From Chryseobacterium gleum (GTDB lineage Bacteria > Bacteroidota > Bacteroidia > Flavobacteriales_D > Crocinitomicaceae): a DNA stretch of 14,183 nt. The notes beneath the pieces were generated by a model. That model made no database searches and was not told the DNA's origin. It saw only the letters and a program-made list of their open reading frames with translations. Positions 1-7,446 of this stretch are shown piece by piece. The stretch covers positions 1 to 14,183 of the forward strand of contig CALPUT020000031.1 of NCBI GenBank assembly GCA_943326825.2. The letters run 5' to 3'. Both the position numbers and the translations under genes were made by a program. How positions within the stretch are numbered: the first letter of the stretch is position 1; each line of letters begins with the position of its first letter.

Positions 1-599
1 AAATTGGTTCTTGTTACCTTTTTTTTCTCATCAATATTATCATGAAACTTTGCCAAATCAAATCCCAATGGGATCACTTTAATTTTATCCGCACTACAAA
101 TATTATGTATTTCCGATAATTCCTTTTTTTGAATTTCAGAAATTGCTATAATTCCATCTGATTTTGATGCTAATCTTCGCTCAATATATTTGAATACAAA
201 TGTTTTTAATTTACCAAAATAAGAATGAAAAACGTGTCCATGAAAAGTATGTATTACAACTGGAACTTCACATGCAATTGCAGCTTTTCGTCCTAATGCG
301 CCCGCTTTTGATGCATGTGTATGAACAATATCTGGCTTAAATTCTTCAATTATACTTTTAATTTTACGATAAGCTTCTCTATCACTTTTGAAATTCGGAG
401 TACGTTGAAGTTCTTTAATCAACATCGGCTCTACTCCATACTCTTCTAGAATATGCAATGAATCAGACTCTCCTTTTTCAGGTAAACCTCCAATCAACAA
501 TGTTTCATAATCATCACTAATAAAGCGAGTTAAAAACGTAGCATTATAAGTTGGACCCCCGATATTAAAACGATTAATGATTCTTAAAACTTTTGGCAT
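1..599 (-). CDS. Glycosyltransferase family 4, N-terminal part (3' end outside the window)
   Basis: Partial gene of 199 codons running off the left edge. The protein starts MPKVLRIINRFNIGGPTYNA and shows the order expected of a GT4 (GT-B fold) N-terminal domain: a glycine-rich GG motif near residues 14-15, DIVHTHASKAG around 100, HTFHGH around 126-131, DGIIAIS around 160, and IPLGFD around 190. The last occupies the place of the PNGVD linker that precedes the nucleotide-sugar-binding domain. That domain, with its E-x7-E motif, is missing from the window, so donor and acceptor cannot be inferred. Family members add sugars to polysaccharides or lipids at the cytoplasmic face of the membrane. 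An in-frame GTG at 635 could add 12 residues, but MPKVLRI aligns with usual family starts. The gene is divergent from the PBP4 gene. Cell-surface polysaccharide synthesis is an inference. Confidence 0.85.
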   Translation of the reverse strand, partial: MPKVLRIINRFNIGGPTYNATFLTRFISDDYETLLIGGLPEKGESDSLHILEEYGVEPMLIKELQRTPNFKSDREAYRKIKSIIEEFKPDIVHTHASKAGALGRKAAIACEVPVVIHTFHGHVFHSYFGKLKTFVFKYIERRLASKSDGIIAISEIQKKELSEIHNICSADKIKVIPLGFDLAKFHDNIDEKKKVTRTN

Positions 600-780
600 T
601 CTGCTTTTTTCGTAAAAATTAATTTCTTCTATCACAATATAATTAATTTCTATACGAAATGGAATCAATTTTGTTATGATTTATTGAATCTTTTCTTCGC
701 GTGAATGTTTAAAAGTTTTAACTTTTTGATTAAAAGATCTTTATTTTATATTCAATTTTGCTTTTATAATGTAAATTATC

Positions 781-2238
781 ATGAAAAACGCACTTCTCTT
801 TACACTCCTTTTAACTCAATTCTGCTTCTCTCAGAATCAAGTTAAAGATGCTGTCTCAAACTTTGTGAATAATCCTGCTTTTACAAATGCTTCTATTTCA
901 TTTTATGCAATTGATACAAAAACAGGAGAAACAATCGCGGAATATAATCCACACCTTTCTCTCCCCCCTGCTTCAACAACAAAAGTATTTTCGACAGCAA
1001 CTGCTTTAGAAATTCTAGGTCCTGAATATAGACCTGAAACACGATTGTATATCGAAGGAATAATTACTAATGATAGTATATTAAATGGCAATTTATGGAT
1101 TCGTGGTGGTGGTGATCCGTCATTAGGTAGTACATATTTCAATCAAGAAGGTAAAGAGAAAGATTTTTTATATAATTGGTGTGATACACTTAAAAAACTA
1201 GGCATTACAAAAATCAAAGGAGATATTATAGCTGACGCTTGTGAGTTCGGGTACAATGGGATACCAGATGGCTGGAGTTGGTCAGATATGGGGAACTACT
1301 ATGGAGCTGGACCTTCCGGTTTAATTATTTATGACAATATGATTAAATATTACTTCCGAACAGGATCGATTCCTGGAGCTTTATGTCAATTAGTATACAT
1401 GACTCCAAAAATTGAAAATTTACAATTTCACAATTATATAGAGTCTTCGAGAGTTGATGGAGACAATTCTTTTATTTATGGCGCACCTTATTCACTTGAT
1501 CGTTTTGGAACTGGAGCACTCCCCTTAAATTCATCCAGCTTTTTAGTAAAAGGAAGTCTTCCTGATCCAGAATATCAATTTGCTTATGAATTATATGCAG
1601 CCTTAAAGGAAAAAGGAGTAGACATTTTCGGGACTTATAAATCAGTTCGGAAACTTGAACTATCAAATATTGAAACAAGATATGGTTCAGAATTCAAATT
1701 AATATACACACACAAAGGAGAAACAATCCTTTCGATAGCTAAAATTACAAATATGAAAAGTATCAATCTTTTTGCAGAACAGTTACTTTGTCTTTCTGGT
1801 TATAAATTAAATAACAATGGAAGTACCGCAAATTCATTAATACAAATGGAAAAATATTGGAAACCAAAATTTAATTTTGGAGGCCTTTATATTAAGGATG
1901 GAAGTGGTTTATCGAGATCAAATGCTATTAGTGCAAAACATTTCTGCAGCTTATTAGTTGAGATGTCAAAATCGATTAATTACAATGCATTTCTATCGAC
2001 TTTACCAGTCGCTGGGATTTCAGGCACTCTCTCAACAGTTTGCAGGAAACAACCTGGAGAAGGTCGTGTAAAAGCAAAAAGCGGAACAATAAATAGAATT
2101 AAAGCATATACAGGATATGTCGAATCTAAATCTGGAAAATTAATCTCATTTGCATTTATAATCAATAATTACAATTGCTCATCATCTTCAGTTGTAGATC
2201 AAATGGAAAAAGTATTTAATGAAATGGCTATTTATTAA
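781..2238 (+). CDS. dacB: D-alanyl-D-alanine carboxypeptidase/endopeptidase, PBP4 type
   Basis: A 485-aa peptidase family S13 protein, near the family's usual length. It trims or cleaves peptidoglycan cross-links in the periplasm. Residues 1-17 form a signal peptide (MKNALLFTLLLTQFCFS, then QNQ). The catalytic motifs are SxxK at Ser65-Thr-Thr-Lys68, SxN at Ser327-Ile-Asn329, and KSG at Lys433-Ser-Gly435 in place of the commoner KTG. Other family marks are GGDPSL around 110-115, DGSGLSR 373-379 and LPVAG 408-412. The large insertion between SxxK and SxN (domains II and III) is present. The ATG at 781 begins directly with the signal peptide. The upstream CAATTTTG (753-760) is one mismatch from the Bacteroidota -7 element and may be the promoter. 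The stop overlaps the stop of purK on the opposite strand. Family assignment is firm; the balance of carboxypeptidase and endopeptidase activity cannot be read from sequence. Confidence 0.93.
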   Translation: MKNALLFTLLLTQFCFSQNQVKDAVSNFVNNPAFTNASISFYAIDTKTGETIAEYNPHLSLPPASTTKVFSTATALEILGPEYRPETRLYIEGIITNDSILNGNLWIRGGGDPSLGSTYFNQEGKEKDFLYNWCDTLKKLGITKIKGDIIADACEFGYNGIPDGWSWSDMGNYYGAGPSGLIIYDNMIKYYFRTGSIPGALCQLVYMTPKIENLQFHNYIESSRVDGDNSFIYGAPYSLDRFGTGALPLNSSSFLVKGSLPDPEYQFAYELYAALKEKGVDIFGTYKSVRKLELSNIETRYGSEFKLIYTHKGETILSIAKITNMKSINLFAEQLLCLSGYKLNNNGSTANSLIQMEKYWKPKFNFGGLYIKDGSGLSRSNAISAKHFCSLLVEMSKSINYNAFLSTLPVAGISGTLSTVCRKQPGEGRVKAKSGTINRIKAYTGYVESKSGKLISFAFIINNYNCSSSSVVDQMEKVFNEMAIY

Positions 2239-3380
2239 GCTTTTACCTTCAGTATTTGCTGAACTTTTCTTGCAATTTCTTTTGCTTTTTCTAACGATGG
2301 ATTGCCAACGGTAACATGTCCCATTTTTCTAAATGATTTTGTTTTTTGTTTCCCGTATATATGAATTTTCACTCCTTCTAAAGCTAAAGCTTCTTCGTAA
2401 TTCTCATAATATACATCACCTTCAAAACCCTTCTCTCCCAAAAGATTAATCATTACACCGCTTTGAACTAAATTTGTAGAACCCAATGGTAAATTTAAAA
2501 CCGATCTCATGTGTTGTTCGTACTGAGAAGTAATATTGCATTCAATTGTATGATGACCGCTATTGTGAGGTCTTGGAGCAATCTCGTTTACTAATATCTC
2601 ACCATTTTCTAACAAGAATAATTCAACAGCTAAAAGACCAACCATTCCAAGTTTATTAATGACATCTAAAGCAATTTTCTTAGATCTTTCTTCTATATCA
2701 TTCGAAATTTCTGCAGGTGAAAATAAAAATTCAACTAAATTAGCCTCTGGATTAAATTCACATTCTACAGCAGGATAAACTGCAGTTTGTCCATTTTCAT
2801 TTCTAGCAACTATAATAGATAATTCCTTTACAAAAGGAATCATTTTCTCTAAAACCGAAGGTGCATCAAAAGCATGATTAAGATCTTCATTACTTCTTAA
2901 AGGTTGAACTCCTTTACCGTCATACCCACCCTTTCTTAATTTTTGCATAAATGGAAAAGAAGTTACGTGAGAATTTATCTCAGACTTATTTTCAACTAAT
3001 TCGAATGATGCTGTAGGAATATTGTTATCTAAATAAAATTGCTTTTGCAACCCTTTATCTTGAATAATCTTTAATATTCTAGGTTGTGGAAAAACTTTTT
3101 TACCTTCTGCTTCAAGACGTTCTAACGCTTCAATATTTACATTCTCGATCTCAACAGTAATGACATCTTTATCTAATCCGAAATTATACAACGTATCATA
3201 ATCATTTAGGCTGCCAACTGTAAATGAAGTTGCTATAGTTTTACAAGGTGCTTCTGGATCAGGATCTAAAGAATGAACTTGAACATCAAAATTAATTGCT
3301 TCTTGAATAAACATTCTTCCTAATTGTCCTCCTCCGACCATACCTAATCGAAAAGAATTACCGTACCATTTTCTATGCAT
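2235..3380 (-). CDS. purK: 5-(carboxyamino)imidazole ribonucleotide synthase (PurK)
   Basis: A 381-aa ATP-grasp enzyme that converts 5-aminoimidazole ribonucleotide, bicarbonate and ATP to N5-CAIR in cytoplasmic de novo purine synthesis. The N-terminal dinucleotide-like loop is GGGQLGRM at 16-23. The ATP-grasp glycine-rich loop is RKGGYDGKGV at 149-158. The metal and nucleotide site is NEIAPRPHNSGHHTIE at 265-280, and KMGHVT at 352-357 marks the C-terminal domain. PurK normally works with PurE, which is not adjacent here. The ATG at 3380 gives MHRKWYGNSFRLGMVGGGQ, an N-terminal lead of normal length; the next Met (residue 14) would cut into the first beta strand. A perfect TAnnTTTG element ends four bases before this ATG, so the transcript may be leaderless. 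Convergent with dacB, with overlapping stop codons. Confidence 0.95.
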   Translation of the reverse strand: MHRKWYGNSFRLGMVGGGQLGRMFIQEAINFDVQVHSLDPDPEAPCKTIATSFTVGSLNDYDTLYNFGLDKDVITVEIENVNIEALERLEAEGKKVFPQPRILKIIQDKGLQKQFYLDNNIPTASFELVENKSEINSHVTSFPFMQKLRKGGYDGKGVQPLRSNEDLNHAFDAPSVLEKMIPFVKELSIIVARNENGQTAVYPAVECEFNPEANLVEFLFSPAEISNDIEERSKKIALDVINKLGMVGLLAVELFLLENGEILVNEIAPRPHNSGHHTIECNITSQYEQHMRSVLNLPLGSTNLVQSGVMINLLGEKGFEGDVYYENYEEALALEGVKIHIYGKQKTKSFRKMGHVTVGNPSLEKAKEIARKVQQILKVKA

Positions 3381-3384
3381 GGCA

Positions 3385-3392
3385 CAAAGATA
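3385..3392 (-). promoter_or_regulatory. Putative -7 promoter element of purK
   Basis: On the minus strand this reads TATCTTTG, an exact match to the Bacteroidota sigma-A -7 consensus TAnnTTTG. It is followed by TGCC and then the purK ATG. No clear TTTG is seen at the -33 position. The predicted transcription start falls on or within a base or two of the start codon. Confidence 0.5.
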
Positions 3393-3460
3393 ATCGTATA
3401 TTTTATTGAAAAAAACACTTTAGCAATAAATATTTAAGCACGAAATTTTAATATTTTTTC

Positions 3461-3468
3461 TATTTTTG
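3461..3468 (+). promoter_or_regulatory. Putative -7 promoter element of hpt-adk
   Basis: TATTTTTG matches TAnnTTTG exactly and lies 22 bases before the GTG start of hpt, giving a leader of roughly 15 nt. It is followed at once by TACTTTG, a second, imperfect copy. No clear -33 TTTG is visible. Confidence 0.5.
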
Positions 3469-3490
3469 TACTTTGTAATTCTACTATAAA

Positions 3491-4024
3491 GTGATTCAAT
3501 TAAAAGACAAAACCTTCGAAACGTTTATTCGCAAAGAAGAAATCAGTAATAAGATCGATGATTTAACATCTGCAATTAATGCTGATTTTAATGGTCAAGA
3601 AGTGATCTTTATCGCAATTTTGAATGGGTCTTTTATGTTTGCATCTGATTTAATGAAAAAAATCAATTTAGACAGTGAAATTTCTTTCATTAAAGTTTCG
3701 TCATATGTAGGGACTTCATCAACAGGAAGAGTTGATGAAATCATTGGTTTAAATACTTCTATCACAAACAAAAACGTTGTCATCATTGAAGATATCGTTG
3801 ATACTGGAATTACAATGGATAAAGTGATTTCACTTTTAGGAAATGAAAAACCTTTATCTTTAAAAATTTGCACACTATTATATAAGGAAGAAGCTTTTAA
3901 AGGGAAAAACATTCCCCATTATGTCGGATTCAATATCCCTAATAAATTTGTAATTGGTTACGGACTTGATTACGACGAAAAGGGCAGAAACCTTGATGAA
4001 ATATATCAATTGAAAGAAAACTAA
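3491..4024 (+). CDS. hpt: Hypoxanthine phosphoribosyltransferase
   Basis: A 177-aa type I phosphoribosyltransferase that makes IMP (and probably GMP) from hypoxanthine (or guanine) and PRPP in purine salvage. The PRPP-binding signature is VVIIEDIVDTGITM at 96-109, with the acidic pair Glu100-Asp101 and Asp104. The flexible-loop region SSYVGTSSTGR (70-80) and the upstream ILNGSFMFASDL (43-54) are typical of HPRTs, and the C-terminal FVIGYGLDYDEKGRNLDEIY (153-172) carries the base-contacting segment. The start is GTG at 3491. An in-frame TAA sits just upstream (3476-3478), and the next in-frame ATG is about 49 codons in, beyond conserved sequence, so GTG is the only credible start. It is 13 nt from adk and probably forms an operon with it. 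Confidence 0.95.
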   Translation: MIQLKDKTFETFIRKEEISNKIDDLTSAINADFNGQEVIFIAILNGSFMFASDLMKKINLDSEISFIKVSSYVGTSSTGRVDEIIGLNTSITNKNVVIIEDIVDTGITMDKVISLLGNEKPLSLKICTLLYKEEAFKGKNIPHYVGFNIPNKFVIGYGLDYDEKGRNLDEIYQLKEN

Positions 4025-4037
4025 ATTTAATTCCGTT

Positions 4038-4610
4038 ATGTTAAATATCGTATTATTCGGACCTCCAGGAGCAGGAAAAGGAACTCAATCAGAAAGACTT
4101 ATTGAAAAATATGGATTGATTCATTTATCAACAGGTGATATTTTTCGCGCGAATATTAAAGGAGAAACTGAACTAGGTGTTTTAGCTAAAAGTTATATCG
4201 ACAAAGGACAATTAGTCCCTGATGAAGTAACAATCAATATGCTACGTTCTGAAGTTTTAAATCATAAAGAAGCAAAAGGATTTATTTTTGATGGCTTCCC
4301 TAGAACAAATGCTCAAGCAATTGCTTTAGATCAATTTTTAGCTGAATTAAACACTTCAATCAGTGTTATGTTAGCTTTAGAAGTTGAAGAGAACGAATTA
4401 AAATCTAGACTTACGAAAAGAGCTGAAGTAAGTGGAAGAGCTGATGATGCAAATCCTGAAGTTATTGCAAATAGAATTCACATTTATAATAATGAAACTG
4501 CTCCTGTAAAAGATTTTTACCAGTCTCAAAATAAATTTATCTCAATCGATGGAATTGGTTCTATTGATGAAATATCAACAAGATTATATACTGCGATAGA
4601 TAATCATTGA
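4038..4610 (+). CDS. adk: Adenylate kinase
   Basis: A 190-aa short-lid adenylate kinase that interconverts ATP + AMP and 2 ADP in the cytoplasm. The P-loop is GPPGAGKGT at 8-16. The AMP-binding region includes LSTGDIFR (30-37), and DGFPRT at 85-90 is the family signature. The lid segment between about Arg127 and Arg146 is short and has no zinc-binding cysteines, as in 190-residue Bacteroidota enzymes and unlike the longer 214-residue Escherichia coli type. It starts at ATG 4038, 13 nt after hpt. A strong hairpin terminator follows, so hpt-adk forms a two-gene transcription unit for purine nucleotide recycling. Confidence 0.97.
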   Translation: MLNIVLFGPPGAGKGTQSERLIEKYGLIHLSTGDIFRANIKGETELGVLAKSYIDKGQLVPDEVTINMLRSEVLNHKEAKGFIFDGFPRTNAQAIALDQFLAELNTSISVMLALEVEENELKSRLTKRAEVSGRADDANPEVIANRIHIYNNETAPVKDFYQSQNKFISIDGIGSIDEISTRLYTAIDNH

Positions 4611-4629
4611 TATTCTAATACAACTTTGT

Positions 4630-4661
4630 AAGGCGAGATTTTCATTAATCTCGCCTTTTTT
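4630..4661 (+). terminator. Rho-independent terminator after adk
   Basis: Perfect 11-bp stem AAGGCGAGATT / AATCTCGCCTT (4630-4640 and 4647-4657) with a 6-nt loop TTCATT, ending in a run of six T (4656-4661). It starts 20 nt after the adk stop and separates hpt-adk from obg. Confidence 0.9.
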
Positions 4662-4727
4662 GTTTCCAATTCTGTAAAAGATACAAATAAAAAGTAGCCA
4701 CTTCCTTCATCTCTTTCAAAAAAATCG

Positions 4728-4735
4728 TAACTTTG
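4728..4735 (+). promoter_or_regulatory. Putative -7 promoter element of obg operon
   Basis: TAACTTTG matches TAnnTTTG exactly, downstream of the adk terminator and 58 bases before the obg ATG, implying a leader of about 50 nt. The leader has no obvious Shine-Dalgarno sequence. No clear -33 box is seen. Confidence 0.5.
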
Positions 4736-4793
4736 CAGCCTATTTTTAATAGAAAGTAATTCAATTTTGAACTTACTATACAATTAATGCTTT

Positions 4794-5783
4794 ATGGCTT
4801 CAGATAATTTTGTTGATTACGTTAAAATTCATTGTCATTCTGGAAATGGTGGTGGTGGTTCTGCTCATTTCAGAAGAGAGAAATACATCCCGCAAGGTGG
4901 ACCAGATGGTGGTGATGGTGGTCGTGGAGGACATATTATCCTAAGAGGAAACAGCCAATTATGGACTTTACTTCACTTAAAATTCAATAAACATATCAAA
5001 GCTGGACATGGCGGACATGGTAGTGAAGCGTTGAAAAAAGGGAAACAAGGTGAGGATAAATATATCGAAGTGCCTGTTGGAACATTAGCTCGTGATCCTG
5101 AAACAAATGAAATTTTATTTGAAATTACAGAAGACGGTCAAGAACATATCATAGTTCCAGGTGGACGAGGTGGTTTGGGTAATAATAATTTTAAATCATC
5201 TACTTTTCAAACTCCTCGTTATGCTCAACCAGGTGAATCAGGATTAGAAGGATGGCAGATTTTAGAATTGAAAATATTAGCAGATGTTGGATTAGTAGGT
5301 TTTCCGAATGCAGGAAAAAGCACATTGCTTTCTGTTTTAACTACAGCTAAACCTGAAATTGGTGATTATGCCTTTACGACATTACGTCCAAATTTAGGAA
5401 TTGTAAAATACAGAGATTATCGTTCATTCATTATGGCTGATATTCCTGGAATTATAGAGGGAGCTCATACAGGGAAAGGGTTAGGACTAAGATTCTTAAG
5501 ACACATCGAACGAAATTCGTTGTTATTATTTATGATTCCGGCGGATAGTGATGACATTCACAAAGAATATAAAATATTAATTAATGAGTTAAAACAATAC
5601 AACTCAGAATTATTATTGAAAGATAAAATTTTAGCAATTACTAAATCTGACATGTTGGATGATGAACTAAAAGCTGATATTGAAAAAGATTTACCAAATA
5701 TTTCTCATATTTTTATATCTTCAGTTGCAGAACAAGGACTTGTTGAATTAAAAGATCTTATTTGGACAAAATTAAATGATTGA
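4794..5783 (+). CDS. obg: GTPase Obg/CgtA
   Basis: A 329-aa Obg-family GTPase, associated in bacteria with late 50S ribosome assembly and stress or growth control. Residues 1 to about 158 are the glycine-rich Obg fold (HSGNGGGGSAHFRREKY, GGPDGGDGGRGG, VPGGRGGLGN). The G domain follows: G1 GFPNAGKST 169-177, switch I YAFTTLRPNLG 192-202, G3 DIPG 216-219, G5 SSV 309-311. The G4 position reads TKSD (283-286) rather than NKxD, so the usual guanine-contacting Asn is Thr. The protein ends right after the G domain and lacks the C-terminal OCT domain of some Gram-positive Obg proteins, as is normal for this length. It is first in an operon with the PAP2 and crcB genes and overlaps the PAP2 gene by 8 nt. 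Confidence 0.96.
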   Translation: MASDNFVDYVKIHCHSGNGGGGSAHFRREKYIPQGGPDGGDGGRGGHIILRGNSQLWTLLHLKFNKHIKAGHGGHGSEALKKGKQGEDKYIEVPVGTLARDPETNEILFEITEDGQEHIIVPGGRGGLGNNNFKSSTFQTPRYAQPGESGLEGWQILELKILADVGLVGFPNAGKSTLLSVLTTAKPEIGDYAFTTLRPNLGIVKYRDYRSFIMADIPGIIEGAHTGKGLGLRFLRHIERNSLLLFMIPADSDDIHKEYKILINELKQYNSELLLKDKILAITKSDMLDDELKADIEKDLPNISHIFISSVAEQGLVELKDLIWTKLND

Positions 5784-6369
5784 ATACCTTGAAAAGATAG
5801 ACCACTGCATTGTTCTGTCCGTTAACGGATGTTACACACCTCATTTGGATCAATGCATGTGGTTTATTTCTTTAAAATCACCTTGGATTCCACTTTATAT
5901 ATTTTTAATTTATTTAGCCACAAAAAAACTAAATACAAATCAAGTAATTTTTCTTGTTGCATCCGCTTTGATGGTTATATTGTTGAGTGATTTAACTTCA
6001 ACATATTGTTTTAAAAATGTATTTCTTCGATACAGGCCTTCACATAATTTACTACTAGAATCTAAATTACATTTTTACGAACTATCAAAAGGGAATTTTT
6101 TAAAAGGTGGGGATTATGGATTCATTTCTTCACATGCAGCTAACTTTTTTGGTTTGGCTATTTTTATTGGCTTAGCATTAAAACATTATTATTCCAAGCT
6201 AATTTATATCATGCTTTTTATCGCACTAGTTGTTAGTTATTCAAGACTTTATTTAGGTTTACATTACCTTTCCGACTTATTCGTAGGAGGATTAGTTGGT
6301 TCAATCTACGGCTTTCTTGTTTACAAATTTATTTATTTAAGATTTATCAATCGATTAGTTGAAAAATGA
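5776..6369 (+). CDS. PAP2-superfamily membrane phosphatase
   Basis: A 197-aa integral membrane phosphatidic acid phosphatase type 2 protein. All three motifs of the family are readable: C1 KNVFLRYRP (Lys80-x6-Arg87-Pro88), C2 ISSHA with Ser119-His120, and C3 SRLYLGLHYLSD (Ser156-Arg157-x5-His163-x3-Asp167), which supplies the nucleophilic His and its Asp partner. Hydrophobic segments at roughly 37-50, 57-75, 122-136, 142-155 and 168-186 fit a five- to six-helix membrane protein with the active site on the outer face. Candidate substrates are undecaprenyl pyrophosphate, phosphatidylglycerophosphate or lipid A phosphates; the sequence does not choose between them. Its start lies within the last codons of obg (8-nt overlap) and its stop overlaps the crcB start in ATGA, so translational coupling on both sides is likely. 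Confidence 0.9.
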   Translation: MIEYLEKIDHCIVLSVNGCYTPHLDQCMWFISLKSPWIPLYIFLIYLATKKLNTNQVIFLVASALMVILLSDLTSTYCFKNVFLRYRPSHNLLLESKLHFYELSKGNFLKGGDYGFISSHAANFFGLAIFIGLALKHYYSKLIYIMLFIALVVSYSRLYLGLHYLSDLFVGGLVGSIYGFLVYKFIYLRFINRLVEK

Positions 6370-6731
6370 TGGCTTTCATCTATATCTTTGTTGGAGGCGG
6401 ACTTGGTAGCATAGTCCGTTATGGATTTGGTGTTTTCGCTAAACGTTATTTTGATTTCTCACTTCCAATCGGAACATTTCTTGCAAATATTGTATCTTGT
6501 TTCATTGTTGGAATTACAATTTATCTATTGAAAGATAAAATTCAACTTCTTTCATATATTCAGCCATTAATTTTAATCGGATTCTGTGGAGGATTAAGTA
6601 CGTTTAGTACATTTAGCAACGAAACTGCTCAATTAATTCATCAAGGGAACTGGTTTTTGGCAATTGGGAATATTGTTATTTCAATCACTCTAGGTGTTCT
6701 AATGATTTATTGGTTAAGATATAAACTATAA
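6366..6731 (+). CDS. crcB: Fluoride channel FluC/CrcB
   Basis: A 121-aa protein of the FluC/CrcB family, which forms dual-topology dimers that let fluoride leave the cell. Four hydrophobic segments are visible (about 4-22, 35-54, 65-84, 97-117). Conserved elements are GGGLGSIVRYG at 10-20, GTFLANIVSCFIVG at 36-49 with pore Asn41, and GFCGGLSTFSTFSNE at 72-86, which holds the break around Gly75/Thr79 used for the central sodium and the Phe80/Phe83 phenyl box. Only one copy is seen, as expected for a homodimeric channel. The start overlaps the PAP2 stop (ATGA); a second ATG follows immediately at 6369. There is no room for a fluoride riboswitch directly upstream. Its 3' end overlaps the convergent HAD gene by 6 nt. 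Confidence 0.93.
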   Translation: MMAFIYIFVGGGLGSIVRYGFGVFAKRYFDFSLPIGTFLANIVSCFIVGITIYLLKDKIQLLSYIQPLILIGFCGGLSTFSTFSNETAQLIHQGNWFLAIGNIVISITLGVLMIYWLRYKL

Positions 6732-7445
6732 ATTATCTCTAAACACCCAAGGCAAGACCACTGGAATTTGATTCAGATATTGAACATGAAAATCACCTTT
6801 TCTTTGTCTTCTATGTTTTTGTGGGTCAAATAAAATTGCTTTCATACCTGCATTTTGTGCGCCATGAAAATCAACTAATAAATCATCGCCAATCATTACA
6901 CTTTTTGAAATTTGCGCATTTGCTCTTTGCATAGCATAATGAAAAACAGCAGCTTCAGGTTTGTTTACTCCTACTTCCTCTGAACACACTATTACATCAA
7001 AAAAGGGTTCAAAACCACAATTCTTTAATTTTCGATATTGAACTTCTTTAAAACCATTTGTAATAATATGCATATTGTATCCTTGTTTCTGAAGATAGGT
7101 CAATGTCTCAATTGCATGAGGAAAAATATTTGTTTGATTTGGTGAAATTTCAATGTAACCATTATTTAAAGATTCAGTCAATTTTGAATCAATAATATCA
7201 AACTTGGCTAATGTCCTTTCAAACCTCAAATTTCTTAATTCTTCTTTTGTAATTTTCTTTTTACCATATAGCACCCACAAATCATTATTAATATGTTTAT
7301 AGGCATAAAGGAAATCATAGAAATTTTTAATCTTCTGATCTAGCTGAAATTCTGAAAATAAAATCTTTAGAGCATGTTGAGAATTCTTTTCGAAATCCCA
7401 TAAAGTTCTATCTAAATCAAAAAATAAATGATGCTGAGCACTCAT
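6726..7445 (-). CDS. YjjG-like HAD phosphatase (probable noncanonical pyrimidine nucleotidase)
   Basis: A 239-aa haloacid dehalogenase hydrolase. Motif I is FFDLDRT (Asp10, Asp12, Thr14), motif II is ITNG with Thr129, motif III Lys162 in VNKPEAAVF, and motif IV GDD 186-188 with Asp192. A helical C1 cap fills about 17-105. The start HLFFDLDRTLWDFEKNS and the ITNGFKEVQ segment are typical of the YjjG family, whose Escherichia coli member dephosphorylates dUMP, dTMP and modified pyrimidine nucleotides. The ATG at 7445 is chosen because it sits 1 nt after the upstream gene's stop and places motif I at residue 10; an in-frame ATG at 7496 would overlap that gene by 50 bases and add a nonconserved lead. 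Third gene of the upp operon, which fits pyrimidine metabolism. Substrate is inferred from family. Confidence 0.85.
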   Translation of the reverse strand: MSAQHHLFFDLDRTLWDFEKNSQHALKILFSEFQLDQKIKNFYDFLYAYKHINNDLWVLYGKKKITKEELRNLRFERTLAKFDIIDSKLTESLNNGYIEISPNQTNIFPHAIETLTYLQKQGYNMHIITNGFKEVQYRKLKNCGFEPFFDVIVCSEEVGVNKPEAAVFHYAMQRANAQISKSVMIGDDLLVDFHGAQNAGMKAILFDPQKHRRQRKGDFHVQYLNQIPVVLPWVFRDNL

Positions 7446-7446
7446 A

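Noticed and set aside
600..635. GTG at 635 as the start of the glycosyltransferase
   Set aside because: It would add 12 residues before MPKVLRI, where homologous GT4 proteins normally begin.
903..1142. Minus-strand reading frame inside dacB, and similar antisense frames at 1472-1678, 1980-2165, 3595-3912, 9094-9282 and 13907-14113
   Set aside because: Each lies wholly inside a well-supported gene on the other strand and shows no motif or family resemblance.
2248..2263. TTCAG/CTGAA hairpin just after the dacB stop as a terminator
   Set aside because: The stem is only 5 bp with a mixed pyrimidine tail and lies within purK coding sequence; too weak to call.
6230..6366. Fluoride riboswitch ahead of crcB
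   Set aside because: The region is PAP2 coding sequence with an intact C3 motif; no separate leader exists and I see no riboswitch-like fold.
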